Below, piece by piece: positions 16,031-24,264 of a DNA stretch of 37,205 bases (the first letter of the stretch is position 1; every line of letters begins with the position of its first letter). The DNA is taken from positions 1 to 37,205 of the forward strand of contig QUDE01000026.1 in NCBI GenBank assembly GCA_003477405.1, read 5' to 3'. The stretch is from Ruminococcaceae bacterium AM07-15. GTDB taxonomy: Bacteria > Bacillota > Clostridia > Oscillospirales > Butyricicoccaceae. The translations under genes were made by a program, and so were the position numbers. The notes under the pieces are model-generated. The model did no database searches. It saw nothing but the letters and a program-made list of their open reading frames with translations, and was not told where the DNA came from.

Positions 16031-16602
16031 TCTCCATCCCGTCCTTTCCCAAAGGCCAGGACCCGGGACTGGGTGCAGATCAGATCCATCTTCTCATCAT
16101 GCTCTTCTGTGGGCACATGGGGAAACAGCAATTCCTCATGGCACAAGGCCGCCCGGAAAAACCGTCCCTTCTGCAAGAACCGGTCATAGAATCCGGCGCC
16201 GTGCCCCAGACGGGTGCCATCTTCGCCGCAGGCCACGCAAGGGATCACGGCAAAGTCGATCTCTTCCGGCTCCACCCAGCTTTCCCCTTCCGGCGGCACC
16301 GGGATGCCGTACTGTCCCTCTTCCAGCTTGTCCAGATGAGAAAGCTGGCGGGCTCGCATCACGCCCTTGCCGATGCACACCGGCACGCACACCCGCTTTC
16401 CATCCTGCAATGCCATGCGGAGAAAAGCAAAAGTATCCGGCTCTCTGCCCACCGACAAATAGCAAAACACTGTACCGGCCTGCCTGTATTCCGGCCTCTG
16501 TCCCAGCGCCCGGGCAAAGGATTCCCCTCTCCCCCGGACATCGGCATCGGAAAGGCTGGCCAGCCGGGAGCGTGCCTGCTGGCGGCATTCTTTTTTATTC
16601 AT
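16027..16602 (-). CDS. 5-formyltetrahydrofolate cyclo-ligase
   Basis: A 191-residue 5-FCL/MTHFS homologue. Key features are the N-terminal KKECRQQARSRL helix, the FCYLSVGREPDT block and the C-terminal ATP-binding signature GTRLGHGAGFYDRFL (129-143). The enzyme converts 5-formyl-THF to 5,10-methenyl-THF using ATP and rescues folate. This sits in one-carbon metabolism together with thyX higher in the same array and glyA nearby. Confidence 0.93.
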   Translation of the reverse strand: MNKKECRQQARSRLASLSDADVRGRGESFARALGQRPEYRQAGTVFCYLSVGREPDTFAFLRMALQDGKRVCVPVCIGKGVMRARQLSHLDKLEEGQYGIPVPPEGESWVEPEEIDFAVIPCVACGEDGTRLGHGAGFYDRFLQKGRFFRAALCHEELLFPHVPTEEHDEKMDLICTQSRVLAFGKGRDGE

Positions 16603-16619
16603 CCATGGTCTCCTTCTTC

Positions 16620-17447
16620 TCAGTTAAACAGCAGATTGCAATAGCCTGCCTTCTGTTCCAGGAGTTTTTCTCCTACCGGTGTCAAAGGCAGCGCCATGGC
16701 AAAAGGCCTGGGATCGTTTTGGGGCAGCAGCCGGCACAGACCTTCTTGGGCCCCCACCCGATCCAAGGCAGCAGCGGCCAGACGCACAGCGTCCGGCCCC
16801 AGGGCTTCACAGACCCGCCAGGCTTCTCCCACAGGCTCGATACAGCCCCAAGCCGTGATCCGGCCGTCCCGCCGCAGCACCAGGGCCTTGTCCCCATAAA
16901 GCTCCTGCTGAATGGAAAAATCCTCCGGCGTGCGATCCACGGAAAACAAAGATCCCAAAGCCTTGCGATACAGTTCCACCACCTGGGGCAGATCTTCCGG
17001 CCGGGCCACAGACAACAGGCCTTCTTCCTCCCTGCGGGCCTTGATCTGCCGTTCCTCCACCCAAAAGGCAGTGCGGTAACCAAAGCGCCGGTAATAATCA
17101 AACAAAGAGGGCTCCTGAGGAATGAGCATCAGCAGGTCGATCCCCTGCTCTGCCCCTTTTTCCCGCGCTTCCTCCAGCAATGCACCTGCCAGGCCTTTGC
17201 CCCGGCAGGAAGGATGGGTTCCCACCCCATATACATAGAGGCCCTGTCCATGGTTCTCCCCCTGGCGCAGCTGCACCGGCAGAAGCTGGAGCATGGCTTG
17301 AATGTGTTCTTCTCCACAGAGAAGGGTATTTTCCGGCTTCCAAACCTTTTGGAAAAACCAGTGGGTAAAGCTTTTTTCTCCGGGAAAGCACAGATCAAAC
17401 AGCGCTTCCAGCCCGTTTTGGTCTTCTTTTTTCCCCAGCCGGATCAT
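16620..17447 (-). CDS. GNAT family N-acetyltransferase, Eis-like architecture
   Basis: A 275-residue protein with an N-terminal GNAT domain (about 1-125) showing the acetyl-CoA motif VGTHPSCRGKGLAGALL and the YYRRFGY C-terminal block, followed by a second region (about 140-275) without clear motifs. Length and layout recall Eis-type two-domain acetyltransferases, but the substrate is unknown. It overlaps the DUF2156 gene upstream by 4 nt; DUF2156 proteins are also GNAT-fold, so the two could act on related substrates. Confidence 0.82.
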   Translation of the reverse strand: MIRLGKKEDQNGLEALFDLCFPGEKSFTHWFFQKVWKPENTLLCGEEHIQAMLQLLPVQLRQGENHGQGLYVYGVGTHPSCRGKGLAGALLEEAREKGAEQGIDLLMLIPQEPSLFDYYRRFGYRTAFWVEERQIKARREEEGLLSVARPEDLPQVVELYRKALGSLFSVDRTPEDFSIQQELYGDKALVLRRDGRITAWGCIEPVGEAWRVCEALGPDAVRLAAAALDRVGAQEGLCRLLPQNDPRPFAMALPLTPVGEKLLEQKAGYCNLLFN

Positions 17448-18349
17448 GGCAGAGGCTCCATACGATATTTGGCCGTCAGTTCCACCGGGCGATAGGAAAG
17501 CTTGGCCTTTCGCAGCCCTTCGATCCCCATATCTTCCTCCCGGTTCACATAGGGGAAATCCATCCCCTCATGGGCGATGAACTCCCGATTGATCAGCGGA
17601 TAGGCCCCAGGGATATCGGCCATGGCTTTTTCGATCTGCACCGTCAAAGCATCGCTGCAAGAGGGGCTTCCCATAGTAAAGGCAGCCATACGCCCGTCCA
17701 CATAAAGCACACCGCCCCGCATGGCCAAGTCCTCGTAATGCTCCAGGGCCTGCCACACCGCACAGTGTTCATAAACCACAGTATCGGCTGTATTTGCATC
17801 GTGACGCTCGCACCACAGATGATGGAATTTCAAAATCTCATCCCGATGCTTTGCAGGGTCCAGCTTTTCATAATGCCAGTTGTTTTCATGCTCCTGCAAA
17901 AAACGATTGATGAAATTCCGCTTGGAGTGAAGCTTTTTCCCTTTGAGGGTAGCCAGATCCTCACTGCGGTAAATATAGTCGAAGTTGTCCCGGTCCTCTG
18001 TAAAGGCATACCGGCCGGGGAGCAAACTCTCCACTTCTTCCTTCTGGTCCTGGGTGCAGCCCAAAATCCGATAGGGTTTTCCCCGTTCCCTGGCATCCTG
18101 GGCGATGACTTCCAGGGCGGTTTTCCGATCCCCTTTCCCCACAGGGAACAGATAAGTGAGTTCCGGAGCATCTTCTCCCAGGGAGAGCATATACAAATAA
18201 TCTCCCTGTACGGCAAACAATGTCCGGTACCGGCAGCGCCAGATGAACATATCGGTAAAGCACCGCTCTGTCATGCGGGCCGGTTCCAGGCTGAGTTTTT
18301 CTTCGATCTGCTTCTTGTCTTCTATGGAAATTTCTCGGAAAGGAAGCAT
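17444..18349 (-). CDS. DUF2156 / phosphatidylglycerol lysyltransferase C-terminal-like protein
   Basis: A 301-residue soluble protein resembling the stand-alone DUF2156 (LPG_synthase_C) family. Recognisable blocks are LSLEPARMTERCFTDMFIWR near the N-terminus, KLHSKRNFINRFLQEH in the middle and the INREFIAHEGMDFPYVNREEDMG segment towards the end. The fold is a tandem GNAT as in MprF and FemXAB aminoacyl transferases, so an aminoacyl-tRNA-dependent transfer is possible, but stand-alone members have no settled function. No membrane segment. It lies 34 nt after tmk. Confidence 0.8.
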   Translation of the reverse strand: MLPFREISIEDKKQIEEKLSLEPARMTERCFTDMFIWRCRYRTLFAVQGDYLYMLSLGEDAPELTYLFPVGKGDRKTALEVIAQDARERGKPYRILGCTQDQKEEVESLLPGRYAFTEDRDNFDYIYRSEDLATLKGKKLHSKRNFINRFLQEHENNWHYEKLDPAKHRDEILKFHHLWCERHDANTADTVVYEHCAVWQALEHYEDLAMRGGVLYVDGRMAAFTMGSPSCSDALTVQIEKAMADIPGAYPLINREFIAHEGMDFPYVNREEDMGIEGLRKAKLSYRPVELTAKYRMEPLP

Positions 18350-18383
18350 TATTTCACCATTTTCCTCTTTCAGTTTTGATCCA

Positions 18384-19055
18384 TTACTGGCCCATCTGTC
18401 CCAAACGATGGCGCACCTGCTCCCAGATCTTCTCGTGGATCTGCTCCACCGTCAAAGGTGTCCCTTCCGGAGCGCAGGAGATGATCTGCCATCCATAACG
18501 CCGGCAAATTTCCAGCGCACCTTCCCGGCAGCGGGACAGATAATCATGATCTTTTTCGTGGATATCTCCCTCATTCCCCTGGCGCTTGCGAAGCAACTGG
18601 AATGTCAGATTCGCCGGCATATCCAGGAAAAACACCAAAGTGGGCGCAGGAAGCCCAAGTTTATTATATTCAAAATCAAAGAGCCAATCCAAAAAAGGAC
18701 CGGTCTTTTTCTGGGGGAGCTTGGCGGCCTGGTGCACTGCATTGGAGGTAGTATACCGGTCACAGAGCATCAGCCCACCCTTTTGATAGTAATCCTGCCA
18801 ATCGGTTTTATAGGAAGCGTACCGGTCCACCGCAAAAAAGGTGGATGCTGCATAGGGGTTGACGCTCTCCGGCTTTGTGCCGAAGGTCCCTCCCAGATAC
18901 ATTTCCAGAAGAGCCGCCGAAGGCTGGTGATACCGGGGAAAGACCGCTTTGCGAAAGTCGATCTTCTCCTGCTGGAGCCGCTGACACAACCGGGCAAACT
19001 GGGTGGATTTTCCCGACCCGTCGGTGCCCTCAATAACGATCAGTTCTCCAGCCAT
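18384..19055 (-). CDS. tmk: thymidylate kinase
   Basis: A 223-residue dTMP kinase. The P-loop is GTDGSGKST (residues 10-18), followed by the DRYTTSNAVHQAAKL substrate segment and a helical lid region. It phosphorylates dTMP to dTDP. The ATG at 19055 shares its A with the thyX stop (TGATG), so translation is probably coupled; the earlier in-frame ATGs lie within thyX. The direct pairing of ThyX, which makes dTMP, with Tmk is functionally consistent. Confidence 0.93.
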   Translation of the reverse strand: MAGELIVIEGTDGSGKSTQFARLCQRLQQEKIDFRKAVFPRYHQPSAALLEMYLGGTFGTKPESVNPYAASTFFAVDRYASYKTDWQDYYQKGGLMLCDRYTTSNAVHQAAKLPQKKTGPFLDWLFDFEYNKLGLPAPTLVFFLDMPANLTFQLLRKRQGNEGDIHEKDHDYLSRCREGALEICRRYGWQIISCAPEGTPLTVEQIHEKIWEQVRHRLGQMGQ

Positions 19056-19819
19056 CACTTCACCCCATACATTTGGCGCACTTCTGCCATTTTGCCGCAG
19101 CTCATCTTTCCTTCCGGGCAAGGACCATAAAGGCAGGCCGGGCCGGCCTTCTGGAACAGATGGGGCGCCACCTTGCGGCACTCTTCCAGCATCTGCCGGG
19201 CCACCTCCCGGATCTCCCACTGGGCCCGGTTGCAGCAGCGCAGGCGGAAGAAATTATAAAGGGACCGTGTGTCCATGGTCATCATCATCTTGGTGCAGCA
19301 AGCATTGGGCAGCACAAACCGGGCATCCTCATTGGCCATCTTCCGGGCCGCTTTCCGAGCTTCCTCCGGCGCCATTCCCTGCTCTTCCAGCCGGGCGGCC
19401 TGCCGGTCTGTGAGGGCCGCAGCCAGCTCATCATACAGACGCTGATCCTCCGCCATGGCCTTTTCAAAGATCTCCCGGCAATGAGGATCCTCCGCAATGG
19501 AGGGAGGCAGCACATATTCAAAGGCTTTTTCCCGCACATACCGCTGGGACTGCACGCTGAAGGACGCAATGCGATGACGGGTGATCTGGGCCAGCAAAGA
19601 GCGGGACACGCCTTCGATGGCAAAGGTGAAGCTGGCGTGCTCCACCGGGCTTTCGTGACCGATCTCCGCCAGCATATCGATGAAGTTCTGGGTTTTTTTC
19701 TCGTCCAGCCCCTCCCAGATGGTGTCCGCACTGGCGGCGGAATAGCACATCCGGGCCGCGGCGGCCACCAGCTTTTCCGGCTGGGGCGTATGAGAAAGCA
19801 AAGTCACTTTTGGCGTCAT
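19055..19819 (-). CDS. thyX: flavin-dependent thymidylate synthase
   Basis: A 254-residue ThyX with the signature RHRIASFSVQSQR (81-93) and the GHESPVEH motif (54-61). ThyX makes dTMP from dUMP with methylene-THF and reduced FAD and leaves THF rather than DHF. The start at 19819 puts GGGGGAAG about 7 nt upstream and falls 1 nt after the wecG stop. The C-terminal tail carries several Cys (CLYGPCPEGKMSCGK), longer than in the shortest ThyX proteins. No thyA is present in the window. Confidence 0.95.
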   Translation of the reverse strand: MTPKVTLLSHTPQPEKLVAAAARMCYSAASADTIWEGLDEKKTQNFIDMLAEIGHESPVEHASFTFAIEGVSRSLLAQITRHRIASFSVQSQRYVREKAFEYVLPPSIAEDPHCREIFEKAMAEDQRLYDELAAALTDRQAARLEEQGMAPEEARKAARKMANEDARFVLPNACCTKMMMTMDTRSLYNFFRLRCCNRAQWEIREVARQMLEECRKVAPHLFQKAGPACLYGPCPEGKMSCGKMAEVRQMYGVK

Positions 19820-19820
19820 A

Positions 19821-20555
19821 TCATTCTTCCCCCTTGATGCGCCAGCGGAAGGCCGCAAACATATACTGGGGCAGCTTCATCATGCGTCCCAGACGGCTGG
19901 GCTGCTTGAGCAGACGGTACAGCCACTCCAGACCAAGCTTGATGAAAATGTCCGGCGCACGCTCCACTTTTCCGGCGTACACATCCAGAGATCCTCCCAG
20001 CCCTACCATCAAAGTGGCGTTCAGTTCCTGGAAATGTTCATCGATAAAATACTCCTGGCGGGGAGAACCCAGGCAGACAAACAAGGCATCCGGATGGGCG
20101 GCATTCACCGCTTTCACCGCCTCGCTGTCCTCTTTGAAATAGCCGTCATGGCAGCCGGCCACTTTCAGGCCGGGATATTTCACCTGCATCCGCCGGGCCG
20201 CTTCTTCGGCCACTCCCGGCTTGCTGCCCAGGAAATAAATACTCTTGCCTGTATCCCGCAAAGCGGAGAGAAGATTTTCTCCAAACTCCACCCCGGGCAC
20301 CCGCCCTTTCAGAGGATGACGAAGGATGCGGGAGGCATAGATCACTCCGATCCCATCGGGCAGCACCAATCCCGCCCGAGACACAATATCCCGCAGCTTA
20401 TCGTTGGTGACGCAGGCCTGGGCGATCTCCGCATTGGGTGTGACCACCATGCATTTGCTCCGGCTCTGGATCTGCTCCATGGCATAGCCCACGGCCTCAT
20501 CCATGGTCACATTGTCAAAGGCCACAGCCATAATTTTGATACGAATAACCGACAT
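19821..20555 (-). CDS. WecG/TagA/CpsF family glycosyltransferase
   Basis: A 244-residue GT26 enzyme. Family blocks: VAFDNVTMDEAV at the N-terminus, VVTPNAEIAQAC, VLPDGIGVIYASR and the CLGSPRQEYFIDEH segment. TagA adds ManNAc to GlcNAc-PP-undecaprenol to form the wall teichoic acid linkage unit; homologues also build other wall polymers. The enzymes that would supply its substrates (TagO-like and MnaA-like) are encoded at 32516-34778. The start is uncertain: the ATG at 20555 directly abuts GAGAGGG, and the next ATG (20531) has no ribosome site. It is the first gene of the long leftward array. Confidence 0.88.
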   Translation of the reverse strand: MSVIRIKIMAVAFDNVTMDEAVGYAMEQIQSRSKCMVVTPNAEIAQACVTNDKLRDIVSRAGLVLPDGIGVIYASRILRHPLKGRVPGVEFGENLLSALRDTGKSIYFLGSKPGVAEEAARRMQVKYPGLKVAGCHDGYFKEDSEAVKAVNAAHPDALFVCLGSPRQEYFIDEHFQELNATLMVGLGGSLDVYAGKVERAPDIFIKLGLEWLYRLLKQPSRLGRMMKLPQYMFAAFRWRIKGEE

Positions 20556-20583
20556 CCCTCTCTATATCAGATATACACCGCTT

Positions 20584-20612
20584 ATTTTACCCTATTTTCC
20601 CTTTTGACACAA
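20584..20612 (-). promoter_or_regulatory. candidate promoter of the long leftward array
   Basis: On the minus strand TAAAAT (+ strand 20584-20589) follows TTGTGT (20607-20612) by 17 bp. The -35 is weak. It is the only reasonable sigma-A candidate found ahead of the first gene. Confidence 0.45.
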
Positions 20613-20619
20613 GGGAAAA
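20595..20619. promoter_or_regulatory. dyad over the candidate promoter
   Basis: TTTTCCCTT (20595-20603) and AAGGGAAAA (20611-20619) are a perfect 9-bp inverted pair around a 7-bp centre that contains most of the candidate -35. No U-tract follows on either strand, so an operator is more likely than a terminator. A second, imperfect dyad (GGAAAAGGTAT / ATATCCTTTCC) adjoins at 20614-20639. Confidence 0.45.
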
Positions 20620-20789
20620 GGTATACAAATATCCTTTCCCACAAGCTCTCCCAGCCATGGAAAAGCAAAACAGATCCAGTGCCTGGATTGCCGTACTTTT
20701 CTTTGCTTCCAGTTTGTACAAAACAGATTTTGTCTTTTCAGGGTCTTGTTCTCCGGCTGACCGACTGACAATTTACTTTCATACCAATG

Positions 20790-20820
20790 AAAAAAGCCCG
20801 CCATGGATGCGGACCTTTTT
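20790..20820 (-). terminator. terminator of the second CPBP gene
   Basis: On the minus strand an A5 run and GGTCCGC pair with GCGGGCTTTTTT across a 7-nt loop (two G-T pairs), 10 nt after the CPBP stop. The rest of the 274-bp gap holds the dyads and candidate promoter noted separately. Confidence 0.75.
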
Positions 20821-20829
20821 CTGCAATCT

Positions 20830-21675
20830 TTAGTTTTCCCACTCTGACGGCTCTTCTTCGTCCGGCCCTTGCTTCAACCCCTGGAAGGCTATGGACAAAA
20901 ATCCAGCCAGCATAATGCCTCCCAGCAGCGTCACCGAAAGCTGGCCCAGGAAATTCTGGGGTGCCAGATAAAAGACGATACCGATGAAGAAGGAGGACAG
21001 ATTGAACCCCATATGGAGCAGAATGCTGGCTTTGAGGCTGTCGGTGCGCAGGCGCACATATCCCAGCAAAAGGCCGAACAGTGTGGCATAGACGATCCAC
21101 ACCAGCTGCCCATGGACAAAGCCGAACACCAGTCCCTGCAGCAGCACCGCCAACCAGGCGGGCATGGCCTTCCGCAGCCGGGAAAGCACCAGGCCCCGGA
21201 AAATCAGCTCTTCCACCAGCGGAGCGAAAATGGCCACCGACAACAAATCGGCCCACAAAAGAGAGGTATTCAGTCCTTGGGAAGCCTGGTTGTAAGACTC
21301 CATCAGCTGCTGAGGCAAAGGCAGAAGCTCCATAGCGCCGGTGGTCAGAATATTGCCGCAGGCACCGGCCACCAGCAAACAAGCCACCTGACGCCGTCCA
21401 ATGTTCTGTCCACCCTGCACCAGATCCCACAAGGGCATCCTCCGCAATTTGGCCATGGCCATAATAATCAAAATGGTGAGCACCTGACTGCTCAGCAAAA
21501 TCACTGTGCTGTAGTCACTGGCAAAGGCATCATACAACTCTGCAGCCCGGTCGGGCGCCGTCGTTTGAAAATAGACCTGCGCACCGATACTGGCCACCAA
21601 AGAACAGGCAAACTGGACCGCCAGAAACAGCAGCACATAGCCGATGGCCCGGCGAAGATTTCGTAATTTTTCCAT
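20830..21675 (-). CDS. CPBP family intramembrane metalloprotease (second copy)
   Basis: A 281-residue multi-pass CPBP protein with EELIFRG (Glu155, Glu156, Arg160), FGFVHGQ (His188) and LLHMGFN (His221). The N-terminal half has a long extracytoplasmic loop (about 32-58) and the C-terminus is acidic (GPDEEEPSEWEN). It shares only motifs with the copy at 15161, so the two are distant paralogues. The ATG at 21675 has GGAG 7 nt upstream; an ATG two codons earlier abuts it. The glyA terminator ends only about 25 bp upstream, so expression may depend on glyA read-through. Confidence 0.9.
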   Translation of the reverse strand: MEKLRNLRRAIGYVLLFLAVQFACSLVASIGAQVYFQTTAPDRAAELYDAFASDYSTVILLSSQVLTILIIMAMAKLRRMPLWDLVQGGQNIGRRQVACLLVAGACGNILTTGAMELLPLPQQLMESYNQASQGLNTSLLWADLLSVAIFAPLVEELIFRGLVLSRLRKAMPAWLAVLLQGLVFGFVHGQLVWIVYATLFGLLLGYVRLRTDSLKASILLHMGFNLSSFFIGIVFYLAPQNFLGQLSVTLLGGIMLAGFLSIAFQGLKQGPDEEEPSEWEN

Positions 21676-21699
21676 GGGCATCTCCTCTCCAAAGGGAAC

Positions 21700-21732
21700 A
21701 AAAAGGGCGCAAGGCCCAGCCTTGCGCCCTTT
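21700..21732 (-). terminator. glyA terminator or attenuator
   Basis: 14-bp stem: AAAGGGCGCAAGGC (21702-21715) with GCCTTGCGCCCTTT (21719-21732) and a 3-nt loop, followed on the minus strand by TTTTTG. Confidence 0.92.
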
Positions 21733-21743
21733 CTCTTTCTGAT

Positions 21744-22988
<1,245 letters not shown>

Positions 22989-23013
22989 GGCGCATCCAAC
23001 CTCCTTATTTTCA

Positions 23014-23041
23014 TTCAGCAAAGGCTGAAACCTTGGTTTCA
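23014..23041. promoter_or_regulatory. palindromic operator/leader hairpins of glyA
   Basis: TGAAACC (23026-23032) TT GGTTTCA (23035-23041) is a perfect 16-bp palindrome covering the expected glyA start point and touching its -10 box. It overlaps a second perfect inverted pair, TTCAGC (23014-23019) / GCTGAA (23024-23029). As DNA the first is a good repressor site; as RNA the two hairpins exclude each other. Confidence 0.5.
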
Positions 23042-23069
23042 TTATATACTCGAATTGTTTTTATTTCAA
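23041..23069 (-). promoter_or_regulatory. sigma-A promoter of glyA
   Basis: On the minus strand TTGAAA (23064-23069) and TATAAT (23041-23046) with a 17-bp spacer. Confidence 0.78.
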
Positions 23070-23083
23070 CTCTTTGCTATAAT
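23055..23083 (+). promoter_or_regulatory. sigma-A promoter reading towards nth
   Basis: TTGTTT (23055-23060) and TATAAT (23078-23083) with a 17-bp spacer and TGC extended -10. Its -35 lies within the spacer of the glyA promoter, so the two polymerases cannot bind together. Confidence 0.65.
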
Positions 23084-23145
23084 GGAATCCATCCCCTCAT
23101 TCCCGCTAAAACCCCTGTTTTCGGGCACATTTCACATCACAGGAT

Positions 23146-23166
23146 GAGGAAAACAGACTTTTCCTC
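23146..23166 (+). other. hairpin in the long nth leader
   Basis: GAGGAAAA (23146-23153) and TTTTCCTC (23159-23166) pair perfectly across CAGAC. It is the only clear structure in the roughly 210-nt leader between the rightward promoter and nth. No U-tract follows directly, and no known riboswitch is recognised in the 311-bp gap. Confidence 0.45.
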
Positions 23167-23299
23167 GGTTTCCTCCTTTTTCTTCGTCGAAATATCCAAG
23201 GCACTCCCCTGGCGCTCTGTGCACTTTGCCCGATCTTTTCTGCCGAACATGGAATGAGATACCATATGACAAAATATTTTCTCTGGACGGTGAAACGCT

Positions 23300-23929
23300 A
23301 TGCGGAAAAAAGAACGCGCGGCTCTGATCGTGGAAGCCCTGAAAGAACATTACCCTGCCTCCTGTTCCCTGGTGGCCCGGAAGGATTACGAGCTTTTGTT
23401 TGCCACCCGGCTGTCGGCCCAGTGTACCGATGCCCGGGTGAATGTGGTGACCAAAGAACTGTTTTCCCGCTGGGACAGTCTGGAAGCCATTGCCGGAGCG
23501 GATCTTTCGGAGCTGATGGAAGTGGTCAAGCCCTGTGGGCTGTACCGGGTCAAGGCCATGGATATTCAGAAATGCGCCCAGGCCCTGTTGGAAAACCATG
23601 GAGGCAAAGTGCCTGACACCATGGAAGAACTGCTCAAGCTGCCTGGCGTGGGACGCAAGACGGCCAACCTGATCCTGGGAGATCTGTTCGGCAAGCCGGC
23701 CATTGTGGCCGACACCCACTGCATCCGCATCTCCGGCCGGCTGGGGCTGACCAAAAGCAAGGACCCCTATCAGGTGGAGATGGATCTGAAAAAGCTCATT
23801 GCCCCGGCCGATCAAAACGACACCTGTCATCGTTTTGTCCACTTTGGCCGGGATATCTGCACTGCCCGTTCCCCCAAATGTACCGCCTGTTTCCTGCTGG
23901 ACATCTGTTCCCAGGGACAAGGGAAATAA
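23300..23929 (+). CDS. nth: endonuclease III
   Basis: A 209-residue EndoIII. Helix-hairpin-helix LPGVGRKTA (114-122) with the catalytic Lys120, catalytic Asp138 in VADTHCIRIS, and a C-terminal [4Fe-4S] loop with Cys187, Cys194, Cys197 and Cys203 (C-x6-C-x2-C-x5-C). It removes oxidised pyrimidines and cleaves at abasic sites. The upstream leader is unusually long for such a gene. A small DUF2007 gene follows after 29 nt. Confidence 0.95.
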   Translation: MRKKERAALIVEALKEHYPASCSLVARKDYELLFATRLSAQCTDARVNVVTKELFSRWDSLEAIAGADLSELMEVVKPCGLYRVKAMDIQKCAQALLENHGGKVPDTMEELLKLPGVGRKTANLILGDLFGKPAIVADTHCIRISGRLGLTKSKDPYQVEMDLKKLIAPADQNDTCHRFVHFGRDICTARSPKCTACFLLDICSQGQGK

Positions 23930-23958
23930 AAGAACGATATCCTTAAAGGAGGAATACG

Positions 23959-24186
23959 ATGGAATCCAGTTATGTTTTTCTCACTGAAAAAGAAGCCATG
24001 TGGGCCGAAATGCTGATGGAAGCACTGCAAAAGGCAGATATTCCCGCGGCTTCCGTCCCGGTCTATGGGGCTGGCCTTGTCATGCGGGGCGGTGTGCAGG
24101 AGCGGCTCCGGATCTATATCCCCCTGGCGAACAAACCGCAGGCGGAAGAGCTGCTGGAAGAACTTTTCCCCGAAAACCAGAAATGA
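23959..24186 (+). CDS. DUF2007-like small protein
   Basis: A 75-residue protein with the pattern of DUF2007 (putative signal-transducing, PII-like fold): an N-terminal strand YVFLTEKEAMWAEMLMEALQKADIP and a C-terminal IYIPLANKPQAEELLEELF helix. Such proteins have no settled role. AAAGGAGG 6 nt before the ATG supports translation. It is probably cotranscribed with nth and ended by the terminator at 24203. Confidence 0.75.
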   Translation: MESSYVFLTEKEAMWAEMLMEALQKADIPAASVPVYGAGLVMRGGVQERLRIYIPLANKPQAEELLEELFPENQK

Positions 24187-24202
24187 TCTCATTTTGACAA
24201 AA

Positions 24203-24237
24203 ACAGCCCGGACAGAAACCTGTCCGGGCTGTCTTTA
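24203..24237. terminator. bidirectional terminator
   Basis: Perfect 13-bp stem ACAGCCCGGACAG (24203-24215) / CTGTCCGGGCTGT (24220-24232), AAAC loop, with T-rich sequence on the plus side and A5 on the other, between two convergent genes. Confidence 0.93.
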
Positions 24238-24264
24238 TTACTTTTTCTCGTAGATAATTGGCTG

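Noticed and set aside
23033..23257. Short plus-strand frames in the nth leader (possible leader peptide)
   Set aside because: One starts upstream of the promoter and the others lack a ribosome site; no run of regulatory codons is present.
23084..23299. Riboswitch in the long leader of nth, or in front of glyA
   Set aside because: Apart from one 8-bp hairpin at 23146 and the small hairpins at the glyA start, I see no glycine, THF or SAM aptamer core. Simple hairpins are reported instead.
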